Shown one piece after another: positions 20,794 through 30,393 of a stretch of 64,000 nucleotides of DNA (position 1 is the stretch's first letter; every line of letters begins with the position of its first letter). This stretch comes from Skeletonema tropicum. Its lineage: Eukaryota > Bacillariophyta > Thalassiosirophyceae > Thalassiosirales > Thalassiosiraceae. Location: contig JAWZXG010000029.1 of NCBI GenBank assembly GCA_037178625.1, positions 62,001 through 126,000 of the forward strand. The letters run 5' to 3'. The notes under the pieces are model-generated. The model was not told where the DNA came from, did no database searches, and worked only from the letters and a program-made list of their open reading frames with translations. The translations under genes were made by a program, and so were the position numbers.

Positions 20794-22029
20794 ATGATAC
20801 TCAAAAGCTTATCCGCTGCTGCCCTTGTGGCGATTGCAAGCAAACATACCGCTGCATTTGTTCCTCAACAAAAGGGTTCTCACCAGTCAACCAGGCTCCT
20901 GAATCAAATCGATCCTGTTCAAATAAAAAATGCTGGTGCTGGACTACCCACAGTCTCTGCAGGTGGTCTATTAGTGTTTGATCCAGACGCCAATGGGAAG
21001 CTTAAGGGAACAAATGATCTCCAAAGTCGTATCTTGGGTGGAGCTTTCTTTCAACTAGCACCTCCTCAATTCAGTTTGGATGTTCCTCCGACAGGTGCAA
21101 CAGTAGAAGATGCGCAGCATTTCCTCGAACATCTTGATGCAGACGGCAATCTTCCCCTCAACTTTGCCAAGCCTCAAGCTCCAGCCAAAGCTACCGTGCT
21201 TGGCCGAGCCAAACTCATCACAGATGATGCTCCAGGTGATATCGAACATGTCATACTCAAACTTCCAGAAGGGTTTCATTACGTAGAAGGTCAATCTCTA
21301 AGCGTTATTCCGCCTGGTGTAGACCCAAAGAATGGACGGAAGCATAAGCCACGGCTTTATTCCATCGCTTCTACTCGTTACGGAGATTTGTTGGATGGAA
21401 ACACAATTAGCCTCTGCGTTCGTCGTGCCGAGTTCATTGAACCTGATGGTACCAAAGACCCAGCTAAGCAGGGCGTTTGTTCTAACTTTCTCTGTGATGT
21501 TCAGGCTGGAGATGAAGTTGATGTGGCTGGTCCTGTTGGAAAAACTATGCTCCTTCCTGAAGACCCTAATAAGGACATTATCATGATAGCTACTGGTACG
21601 GGTATCGCTCCATTCCGTGGATTTCTTCATCGATTGTTTATGGAAAATACTCTTGCAAAACACATGTTTGGAGGAAATGCCTGGCTTGTGTTAGGGGTCC
21701 CTGTAAGTGGAGGTCTATTGTATAAGGAGGAGTTTGATTGTATGCAAAGGAATTCAAATCAGCTCAAGATAGATTATGCAATCTCAAGGGAAATGACGAA
21801 CTCCATTGACGGAGGCAAACTATATGTCCAGCATGTCATTGCTCAAAATGGTAAAGAGCTATTTGATCGTTTAGACGCTGGAGCTCATGTGTACTTCTGT
21901 GGATTGAAGGGGATGATGCCACCCATTCTTGATACATTGGATGAGGTAGCCAAAAGCCAGGGCTGCGTTTGGTCAGAGAAGTTAAGTGAGTTGAAAAAGA
22001 ATAATCAGTGGCACGTTGAAGTGTATTAG
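20794..22029 (+). CDS. petH: Ferredoxin-NADP+ reductase, plastid
   Basis: 411 codons, no intron. Signal peptide MILKSLSAAALVAIASKH ending at TAAF/VPQ, the classic diatom plastid-entry motif. Residues about 43-88 form a leader domain (IKNAGAGLPTVSAGG, LVFDPDANGKLKGTNDL) shared with the neighbouring small protein. The FNR body follows. FAD site: RLYSIAST, LCVRRAEF and GVCSNFLCD. NADP site: IATGTGIAPFRGFLHRLF and YFCGLKGM. The C-terminus is WHVEVY, with the terminal Tyr that stacks on the flavin. It transfers electrons from photosystem-I-reduced ferredoxin to NADP+ at the stromal side of the thylakoid. The length beyond the usual ~300-residue core is explained by targeting plus leader domain. 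Confidence 0.95.
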   Translation: MILKSLSAAALVAIASKHTAAFVPQQKGSHQSTRLLNQIDPVQIKNAGAGLPTVSAGGLLVFDPDANGKLKGTNDLQSRILGGAFFQLAPPQFSLDVPPTGATVEDAQHFLEHLDADGNLPLNFAKPQAPAKATVLGRAKLITDDAPGDIEHVILKLPEGFHYVEGQSLSVIPPGVDPKNGRKHKPRLYSIASTRYGDLLDGNTISLCVRRAEFIEPDGTKDPAKQGVCSNFLCDVQAGDEVDVAGPVGKTMLLPEDPNKDIIMIATGTGIAPFRGFLHRLFMENTLAKHMFGGNAWLVLGVPVSGGLLYKEEFDCMQRNSNQLKIDYAISREMTNSIDGGKLYVQHVIAQNGKELFDRLDAGAHVYFCGLKGMMPPILDTLDEVAKSQGCVWSEKLSELKKNNQWHVEVY

Positions 22030-22390
22030 ATGTGGAGGAAGATTAAGGGGAGAGCAAAACCTGTTATGAAATCAATATCTTGTGGTAACTATTATCTACC
22101 TCAGACTTCTCTTGTAGGTGTGATTATTTCCGGACATGACAGGAGAATTGTTAGTTGTATGACATGACACACGAAACTTAGCCTGAATAATCGCCATTAA
22201 GTATGTATAATTATTTATTTCCTGTGCATCGTTTCTCTCGCACAGCTAGAGAGCAACCTTTACTCAAGGATCCTTGTCCTGCCGACTCTAAACATATACG
22301 GTCAGACTTTCTTGTGTGGCAAGGACCTTTTCCACTTGTGTTTGGTTTGAACATTACCCTCACCGAGCAATGCTGAAAAAGCTGAAGAGT
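22030..22390. other. Intergenic, 360 bp
   Basis: 3' flanks of FNR and of the convergent HSF gene. I see no gene or repeat. Confidence 0.45.
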
Positions 22391-23431
22391 TTAGGCTGCG
22401 CGCGTGGTAACGTTTGTGAACGTAGAGTCATCTTCGTTACTTGCGTCAATCTTAGGTGGTACAGTCGATGTTAGGCTTGAACCTATACTTGAGTCCGAAA
22501 TAGCACGTGGTCCATCTTTAGATTGCAATAAGTTCAAGCTGTTCCTGTTTATGCCATTGATATTTGAAGCCATTGCGACGAGCTGTTGGGTGGGCATTTT
22601 GTCGAGCATCTCTCGACTGAACTGGTTAGGGTTCCAGTTGCCTGTCGTGTAAGCCTGAAACATTTGAGGCTGCATCATCATTTGAGGCATTACTTGAGAC
22701 TGGAACATTTGAGTAGCCTCCGGTGCGATCGGAGGTGGTCGTCTAGATGGTGCGTTGAAGGGGATCATGCTGCTTATTTGACCATGTCCCTGCATGCTGC
22801 CATAGTAAGAGGCGGTCGGAAATCCTCCTCCAGTAACCACGTTTGATCTTAGAACATCTGGAGCTCCTTTCAACCCAGTCAAGAAAGATGCCCCTTGCGC
22901 GATATCACCAGCCTGCGATTGATCATTGGATGTCATGATCATTGAGCTTTGCTTAGATGAGGGTAAATCTGAGAGCTGCTTCTTCACGGAACGTCGTTTG
23001 ATTTCTGTCCTTTCAATCAGTTGGAGATCTTCTACTTTTCCACGCTTGAAGTCTTTGTGATAGTATGTCTCTCCCAATGAGTTGGGGCCACGCAGCTCAC
23101 GTTTAAATCCCCATAGGTTCAGCTGGCGGGTCTGATGGGGCAAGTGTTGAACAATGCAATCAAAGGGCCGTTAGATAAAGGTAAGCAGGTTCAGCATGAA
23201 ACAAGGTAGTGTGCAATGCAGCGCCTCTAGACTTACAAATGATCTCCACTTCTTGTGATCGAAAAAATGGGGGATGATGTTTTCTACCATCGCTTCCCTA
23301 TCGTGAACCAAAAACGCATCACCTGATTCAGACCAAGTAAGAGCGGAGCTGAACTCGGAGTTTGATGCCCATTCGAGAGCATGGTACAGCTTGTAAGGGA
23401 ACGTCTGTTTGATTGGCTCTGTGTCCGTCAT
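22391..23431 (-). CDS. HSF: Heat-shock-factor-type transcription factor
   Basis: Two exons on the minus strand: 23431-23237 and 23131-22391, with a 105-bp GT-AG intron in phase 0 inside the DNA-binding domain. The predicted protein is 311 aa. The HSF winged helix spans about residues 8-110: FPYKLYHALEW, ALTWSESGDAFLVHDRE, ENIIPHFFDHKKWRSF, then across the splice TRQLNLWGFKREL and YYHKDFKRG. The recognition-helix region is KWRSFTRQLNLWGF. Then come KRRSVKKQL (a possible nuclear signal) and a Q/M-rich tail (MQGHGQ, QSQVMPQMMMQPQMFQ). No long hydrophobic heptad oligomerisation region is obvious. Diatoms carry very large HSF families, so a general stress role cannot be assumed. Confidence 0.93.
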
Positions 23432-23785
23432 GGGTGTTTAAGAGAGTTGGAAAGATTTGGATATTCTAAGTATTACTCTTGTTGTGTAGGGCTACACTTC
23501 TGTCTATCCACTGTTGCAAACGAGTATTGTAAACAAATAATAATATCGTAAGATGTAGATGTATGCAGGAACCAGATCAAAGAAGAGATATAACGATTAG
23601 CCCGTCCAGCCACCTCTGGCGGCACGCATGAGAAGAGCGAGAAGCAAAATGAGACGCCTTGTGTGCTTATGCGTGCCGGAAGAGAACAAAGGCCTTTCAC
23701 GTTGCAAGACTGTCCCTTAAGATTTTTTGTCTTGCCGTTGAACATCTCTTGTGTGTGTAAACAGTGACAAGAACAAGTTTGGTTG

Positions 23786-23799
23786 GAACCTTCAAAGAA
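23786..23799 (-). promoter_or_regulatory. Possible heat-shock element upstream of HSF (weak)
   Basis: GAACCTTC is an inverted pair of nGAAn units, followed by GAA three bases later instead of two. It lies about 355 bp upstream of the HSF start codon and could allow autoregulation, but such short matches are common by chance. Confidence 0.2.
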
Positions 23800-24169
23800 C
23801 TCTAAAGATGTAAATCCGGGACATGTCTTCCTCGTTTTGACGTTCGGATTCCTTTTCTCATGGAAAGGTTTCACTTCTCATGAAAAGGTTAACCTTTTTT
23901 GGGACAAGTCATGGTAAAGCGTCTCGAGATTGGCAGAAACTGCAGTCATCTACTTACGCCGGGGTTCTCACAATCGTTCTGAGTTCGCATCATTCTCATT
24001 CTAAAATCTTAAGTAGGAGTATGGTTGATATATAGAGTCAATAAATGTGACAAATAGAGTTCTCAAATAACCTTCGATAGAGTTCTTAGCCGTAAAAGAT
24101 CCTACCACCTATACCAGAGTCCTCAATTGCGACATTCACTGTCTCTTTCTCTAGGAGTACCTAAAAACA

Positions 24170-24232
24170 TGCGTCAGTTCTTATCAATGCGAGTTTCATG
24201 CGTCAGTTCTTATCAATGCGGAGTTTCCCAGA
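24170..24232. repeat. 29-bp tandem direct repeat (two copies)
   Basis: CATGCGTCAGTTCTTATCAA followed by TGCGAGTTT (second copy TGCGGAGTTT), twice in a row. Non-coding. Confidence 0.7.
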
Positions 24233-24989
24233 ACCGTGAGACATTGATATTACATACATTAGCAGGTTGTATGTATTAGATACTTAAAAAGATATGCTCG
24301 CTCGCACCACGGGCTCGCACATACATCGAACATCGATCGCTCGGGTGGTGGGCGGGCATAAGTATGTACATCTTTTACTCTTATGTAGCATGGAGTCACT
24401 TCCCAACAACTTCCCATACTTAACTGGGTTCGCTGTTCTCTCTCGACAGACGGACATTGAACGCAAGTAGACAAGTCAACTATTTTCTCCCCGATCATAT
24501 CATACTTCGTAGTTCGCAGTTCGCAGTGTACTGCAACATTCTCTCCTTCTCCTACTTTTCATTTCTTATTCGTTCATAAATTTTTCATAAGTAATACTCA
24601 GTTTAATCCTTCAGCATATCTCAATAAGTAGAAGAACTTGATCGCTATCCTTACCTTCAGCGTATGATGAATGTACTTAACTTGAGCGAGCTGTTGCTTG
24701 ATTTCCTAAATATACCTGGGTCAGGTTTAGGGTCACTCCTTCCGCAACTACATAATAATATGGTGGATACATGCTTTCTCAAACTCGTCGACGTTGGCAA
24801 AGGTTTATAAATGCTCAACCAGTGATCTCCTTGTTGTATTGATACCTTCATCGCCTCATACTTAAACTACCATCTCACGACTGATGTTTGAAAATAATTA
24901 GTCGCTTAACTGGCAACTAACTTAGACTACAATACAGGATACTTCCCTTACTTTCAGTGTGTAAAGTGGTAACAAGACAATGCACTCGT

Positions 24990-26003
24990 CTATATCTTGA
25001 GCAAACCGAGTTGGTCATTCAGTTCATCGGCGTCATTCTTCTTGTCAAGTTTTCCACCCATTTCCAAAAGGTGAGGCATATGTCTAATTATATCATACAT
25101 GGTTTTAACGTCGCATCTCATGGATATAAACCCCAGCAAATGCGGCATCACTTCACTTTGCATTCCTAAAAATGATTGATGCCGGAGCTTTACGCCATAT
25201 TCCTTTTGCAAGTATCGATGAATCTTCTTGGTAATGGCCTCCTTTTTCGAGCGGCTTCTCAAGTTGGCAGCTAAAGAGTGGAAACAATCATTCATTACGG
25301 TCCTTCCAAACACGGATCTCGGAGTTGCAGCAAAGAACGTTTGTATTGTATGGTTCGAAGCTTCAAGTGAATCAAAACTTGAGTCATCATAAATGCTATT
25401 TCGGAGAGCCCTTTGCCCGATTACCGATAATGTATTATTGTCTAAAATCAACTCTTTGAGTGTATCATTTTTGTGTAGGGCAGCTGCAAATGCAATAGCA
25501 CCATCATCCCCAATGGCATTACCAGAAAGATCAATGTGCTCCAACGTCTTGTTCTCAGCTATATTTTCTGCAAGAGATATTGCCGTAGATGGGCCCAGCG
25601 AGCAGTTTCGAAATTCTAATTTGTTAATCATTGGCATCGCTTCAATAGTTTCTCCAATCCTCGTTGCATAATCATTCGAACACATCACCCGCCGACTGGC
25701 GATGTTGTGCACCAACGGCCAAATACCAATTCCAATCACATTAGTTTCTGTCAACGCTGATAATATCATATCCACATGATCGGAGTCGTACTCATCATTT
25801 CCAAAGCAAACGTATTCCAAAAAGGTATTCCCAACCAACGCGTTTGCGAATATTTCCGCATTATCTCCATTTAGAATATTGTCGAGGTGAACTTGCATCA
25901 CTCTGGGGTCATTTGAAAAGATGCGCTGAATTGTTTGCCGTCTGTATTCGGAGAGGCCACCGGGGAAGTTTCGATTAATCTCATCGAAGCCAACTTGATT
26001 CAT
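24990..26003 (-). CDS. Leucine-rich-repeat (RNI-type) protein
   Basis: 337 codons if started at MNQVGFDEINRNFPGG (26003). The frame is open to 26216, but the upstream part (MLHHPFTERAPLVDLLFFYY...) is hydrophobic/basic and unlike the rest; it could be 5' UTR or a membrane leader, so the start is uncertain. The middle holds ribonuclease-inhibitor-type repeats: INKLEFRNCSLGPSTAISLA, then LEHIDLSGNAIGDDGAIAFA, then LKELILDNNTLSVIGQRAL, each about 28 residues with LxxLxLxxN spacing. The C-terminal 120 residues (AANLRSRSKKEAITKKIHRY, MPHLLGFISMR) are a helical region often seen after LRRs in diatom proteins of unknown role. No kinase, F-box or other effector domain is visible. Confidence 0.75.
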   Translation of the reverse strand: MNQVGFDEINRNFPGGLSEYRRQTIQRIFSNDPRVMQVHLDNILNGDNAEIFANALVGNTFLEYVCFGNDEYDSDHVDMILSALTETNVIGIGIWPLVHNIASRRVMCSNDYATRIGETIEAMPMINKLEFRNCSLGPSTAISLAENIAENKTLEHIDLSGNAIGDDGAIAFAAALHKNDTLKELILDNNTLSVIGQRALRNSIYDDSSFDSLEASNHTIQTFFAATPRSVFGRTVMNDCFHSLAANLRSRSKKEAITKKIHRYLQKEYGVKLRHQSFLGMQSEVMPHLLGFISMRCDVKTMYDIIRHMPHLLEMGGKLDKKNDADELNDQLGLLKI

Positions 26004-26568
26004 CTTTTGAAATCTTTCATGAGCGAGTAGTTGAGAATCAAACGGCAGACGAGTTGTAGCTTTCCACAAATCGAAAATGCAGTAGCCAAAGGTAGGACGT
26101 TGTAAATTGATACCCCTATTTTTTGATTTAGCCACCCCAGCTAATAGCACACCGCAATAATAAAAGAATAATAAATCAACCAGCGGTGCTCTCTCGGTGA
26201 AAGGGTGATGAAGCAAACTGCTGTCAAAATAAATGAAAAGAGAAAAGATGCAGCAGATCTTGATCTCACTTGTTGTTGAGCTGAAATATTTTAAAATGCC
26301 ACTGAGACTACAATAAGCGAAAGATTAGAACTAATTAGATACAAAACCTCTCATAAAAACCGAGCTTTGGCGATGACTTTCGTGCGTTTAGCGATTTTAA
26401 TGCCGACCTACTCCATCAAGACATGAACGTGAAGGCTCGATCGGCACGGCATGGGATTCGTTCTGGGTGCGCGGTCGCGTCGGTGGATGGATCAACGGAT
26501 AGATTAATATTGTTGTTGGGAATAGGATTGTTTCGACGCAAAGCTTCAGTACCCAATAAATCTTCAAG
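26004..26568. other. Divergent intergenic region
   Basis: Between the preferred LRR start (26003) and the membrane-protein start (26569). It includes the alternative N-terminal extension of the LRR frame up to 26216. Nothing else is recognised; presumably a divergent promoter. Confidence 0.4.
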
Positions 26569-29382
26569 ATGCCGTCAATAGCTGGCAGCATTGGCAGCCT
26601 TAAAAACAAAATTACGGGCAAGACAGCCACCGATGACGATGCATCTAATGCATCGGCAGTGTCGTGGAAGGCTGCCGAAGACGGCGGACTAGATGTTTCT
26701 TCACCTGAAGCGACAATCAAAGTTGAGGAGGGTGCCAAAGAAGAGGTTTCTTCATCTAGCTACGCAAAAATGGAGGACGACAACGCAACAAAGACACCTG
26801 CACCTGTTTCATCATCGTATGTGAACATGGATGTCGTTGAAGCTGCTGACACTGATGACAGTGCCTCTGTGGCATCCAAGATGTCGATTAGATCCAAATT
26901 CTCAGTGCAAAGTTCCAATATTACCCAGATTGCCGCTGCAGTGTTGCCTAAGGTGGAAAAGATTCCCTTGTCTACCTTCATGAGTCTTTTCGCTTGGGCT
27001 GCTATCCCAGCTGCGATTTATCTCCTTCTCTTTACTCGATTTGGATTTGGAGAATCCTTCTACTACGCGTTGTCTCATCAGTTCGGAGGACATGCGTACA
27101 TCCCGGCGATAATTTTGGGAGTTTTTGGTTTCATATTCTACGTTCTCGATGTTGATCAATGGAATACTACGGCCGGTAACGTCGTCCGTGGTCTCAGCAT
27201 GGCAGCTATGTTTGCGCTCTTCGTCTCCCTCATCATGTTGGTTTCCAATCAATTCCCGTATGGGGTGATTGCACTATTCGCACTGTTTCAGCCACTCTGG
27301 CTTTTGTCTGTAAAGACCTTTATTTACAAAAGTACAGAAACACGAATTTATTTGAACTGGCTCAGTGGTCCGTTATTCTTGGCGGCATTCCTGACTATCA
27401 TTGGCTTTGTGGTTTGGGTAAGCTCGGATTACGTGAATCAGTGGAATCAAGTGACCAAGGTGATGGCTGCAGAGCATACCGAATGCTCCCCCAACTTTGC
27501 GAACTATCCTAACTGTATGAGTGCCAATGGCTTTGGAGGTGCGTGCTTCCGCTCCAATGAGCTAGTATACCCACCTGTCCTTGTCTTCGAAGACAATTGC
27601 GAATACACATGTGTTCATATCTACGACGGCTGTGCCAATGGATTTGTCTTGTGGAGTGGTCCTATTTTGATGAGTTTGTCGATGATCTTTCTTGGCAGTT
27701 TTTGCACATTCTTGCGCACTGGTAAGTTGTTTGATTGGAACGTGTTTATGTAATAATTCGCACTTGCACTGATTCTAACATATTCATTTCTTTCAGAGGG
27801 AGCGGATGAAGCAGAAATCTTCAACTTTGGAAAGATTTGGATCTTCGTGCTCTGTATCTTATGGGCTTCGGCATCGTTAGCTGGTACTTCTGCTGGGGTT
27901 ACCACGTCACTGGCGACGCTGACTTTGGCGTCATTGGTCGGCTCAGCAATTTTCATGACTGCAAGCTACAGCAAGGAGCAAAAGACAAATAGCACTAAGG
28001 CCGTGATTGATAGGATGCGTGCAAAGTATTCAACTAGCCTCGATTATCTTCGCGGAGCTTTTATTGTCACGTGTCTACCATTGATCGCTGTGTACTTCTT
28101 CCTCAACATGGTGAACCAATTTTTCCGAAAGTCTGGTCTCAATCCCATTGCCCAGCCTGCCAAGGAAGATGATGGCGATCATGCTAGTCTTCTAACTGTG
28201 GCGGGAAAGAAACAGATGAGCAGGATGAAGTCATGGGACACAGTGCGCGTGATCACCATTGCTATCTATTGGGGTATCTTCTACATGGGGATGCAAGTGG
28301 TTGTGTCTAATTTGACAGTCGTCTTCCTAAGTTGGCTCATTGACGCAACTGCAGATTTCGGCTTGATTGCTGTATCTGGAATATTGTGTGGAGTTGGTGT
28401 AGCGATGTTCCTTCTTCCTCCTGTTCCAGGAGTGCCTGTTTACTTGACTCTTGGTATTGTTCTAGCTGCTCAAGGTTATGATTCTCTTGGGTGGATGGGA
28501 GCTATCTCCTATGCCACTGCTGTGGGGCTTGTACTTAAGCTCTTCTCCAGTGCCATGCAGCAAAAGCTCATCGGTGAACAACTATCTCACAAGGTCAAGG
28601 TGAGGCAATTCGTCAGCGTCAACTCCACTTTGATGAAGTCAATGAGGATTGTTCTTGGAGAAAAGGGACTATCTATTCCAAAAGTAGCGATCTTGATTGG
28701 AGGACCTGACTGGCCAACATCAGTCTTGTGTGGAATTATGAGACTTGACCTTGCTCAGATCGTGTTGGGAACTACACCCATCGTCTTCCTCATCTTTCCG
28801 ACTTGCTTGACCGGTGCTCTTATGTTCATGTCTTCTTTGCAGACTGCTAATGGCAATCCTGTTTATCCATGGGCAGGATCCGTTACTACCGTGACTGCCT
28901 CATTGACTGCAATGGTCCAGTTCGGAAGTATGCTTGTAGCCGCTTACTACTTGGAGCAGACTGCCACTCGACGCTCAGCTGAGGCGAAAGCACTTGGAGA
29001 CGACGAAGAAGTGAAAGCTGCTGATGAGAAAGATGAATACATGAACAAATGCTACAGTGATGTAACTCAATGGGGTGTTGTCCCAACGTTGTGGAAATCT
29101 GTTCTCCTTGCGTCCTTGGCTTCCATCATTTCAAGTTGCTACCTTGTTCAGTTCTTCTCCGATGTGTGTTTTGTTCCACACAGTTTGACTGATTCAATTG
29201 AAGAAAACCTAGATGGGAGTGTTGCAAACATGTTCCTTCCTGTTGGTTGGGTGGCAGTTGGGCTGTTCACTCTTTCTATCGTTTTGCTAGGATTGTTTTC
29301 AAGATGGGGAAAGAGGATGGCGAAGCAATTGGTCAATGCAGACTCGCCAGACTATATTGAAGACTCGGGTATCTTCTGCTAG
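26569..29382 (+). CDS. Polytopic membrane protein, ~912 aa, with a VTT/DedA-like segment (tentative)
   Basis: Two exons, 26569-27721 and 27797-29382, joined by a 75-bp GT-AG intron in phase 1. The N-terminal ~130 residues are soluble, Ser/Ala/acidic. At least ten hydrophobic segments follow: one near 145, a group of five or six from 175 to 290, then many in exon 2. A six-cysteine loop (CSPNFANYPNC, GGACFRSNE, DNCEYTCVHIYDGC) sits between membrane segments and is probably lumenal or extracellular. The stretch GVGVAMFLLPPVPGVPVYLT resembles the PG-containing loop of SNARE-associated/DedA (VTT) proteins such as TMEM41, but no family member is confidently recognised. Transport or lipid-scrambling roles would be speculation. 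Confidence 0.75.
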
Positions 29383-29658
29383 TGCCCAGGTTGTCTTGGG
29401 GTTCATTTTATGTTTTAATAGGTCATTGTAGGCATGTCTTTTTCGAGGATTGGCAACTACCATAATTTATTATAGTAATCTTGCTTTGCTTATTTACAGC
29501 TAAGTTCAAGCACTCTAGCTTTTTAAGTCTGTTATTGACGTCAACCATCTCATCTGCTGTGTGAGTATAATCAATCTGCGCTCTCCGGAGAGACGTTTCC
29601 TATGAAAGTATTTCCGCTTTCCGTCTTACAAACAGCTTCAAAGAACACACATAATAAT

Positions 29659-30144
29659 CTAATCAATCACCTCCCACCGAAAAATATTCTCAAATAGTTC
29701 AATGACTGCAGTAATCCCTTTATCCAGCCAAGTTTTATCCAGCTCACGTCGACGTTGTTGCATCTGTAGGAATTCTTGTGACTTTTTGATTTCGGAAACT
29801 TCTTCCTGATATGCTTTCTGGAATGGTGAGATTGGAGTTTCGTCATTACTTTCAGCTTCATCAGATGATGATATCTCTTCATCCGTATCTTCTTCTACTG
29901 ACTGCTCTTCCTCTTCAGAATTACTGACAGGTTCTTGTGTAGTAGTTGACTTTCCTTTGCGAAAGCTGATTGCACCTCCTCCTCTTGGAAGGAAGGCTAT
30001 GTTGTTGGCTGCTGGTGTTAGCGACCATTTTCTATGTGTCGGCTCTGATGCCACCGTCGACACATTTGTAGCAGCTAAAGCAGTCAGCAATAGGAGGACT
30101 GCGGCTACAGGTCGTAGGAACGACAGCGCCGGCATGTTGTACAT
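29659..30144 (-). CDS. Small secretory-pathway protein with acidic and coiled regions
   Basis: 161 codons from ATG 30144 (MYNMPALSFLRP); a second ATG at 30135 is equally good. It starts with a hydrophobic signal peptide (FLRPVAAVLLLLTALAATNV), then LPRGGGAI, an acidic Ser/Glu run (NSEEEEQSVEEDTDEEISSS) and a charged helix (EEVSEIKKSQEFLQMQQRRR) ending in a short hydrophobic C-terminus. The LPRGGG motif is common near the processing site of diatom secreted or ER proteins. No domain is recognised. The gene is divergent from ISWI with about 250 bp between the starts. Confidence 0.55.
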   Translation of the reverse strand: MYNMPALSFLRPVAAVLLLLTALAATNVSTVASEPTHRKWSLTPAANNIAFLPRGGGAISFRKGKSTTTQEPVSNSEEEEQSVEEDTDEEISSSDEAESNDETPISPFQKAYQEEVSEIKKSQEFLQMQQRRRELDKTWLDKGITAVIELFENIFRWEVID

Positions 30145-30393
30145 ATCTTCTAGCAACCGAATGAAGTCGACCTATTGTACTGCAAAGATCTTCTTCATCT
30201 TGACATTTGTGACATCTTCTATCGATGATGTTGTGTGCAGATCAAATGTCAGCACAAATAATGAGCACAAGTCGTGTCACATCGTCAACTCAACACTCAA
30301 CAAAATCCCCCAAAATCAAAAATAAATGCCACAACTTTGAACTCCGCGCTCCGCGCCGCCGTATCGTATGCCGTGACATACAATAGCCGCGAC

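Larger units (their letters stand above)
23432..24989. other. Intergenic, ~1.56 kb between HSF and LRR genes
   Basis: AT-rich, no credible gene. It holds a 29-bp direct repeat (CATGCGTCAGTTCTTATCAA, twice, about 24170-24232), a 20-bp direct repeat TTCTCATG(G/A)AAAGGTT (about 23855-23892), and GAACCTTC with a further GAA at 23786-23799 that resembles a heat-shock element. Confidence 0.5.

Noticed and set aside
27722..27796. Two separate membrane-protein genes
   Set aside because: A 75-bp GT-AG intron in phase 1 joins them in frame; the second has no ATG near its start.
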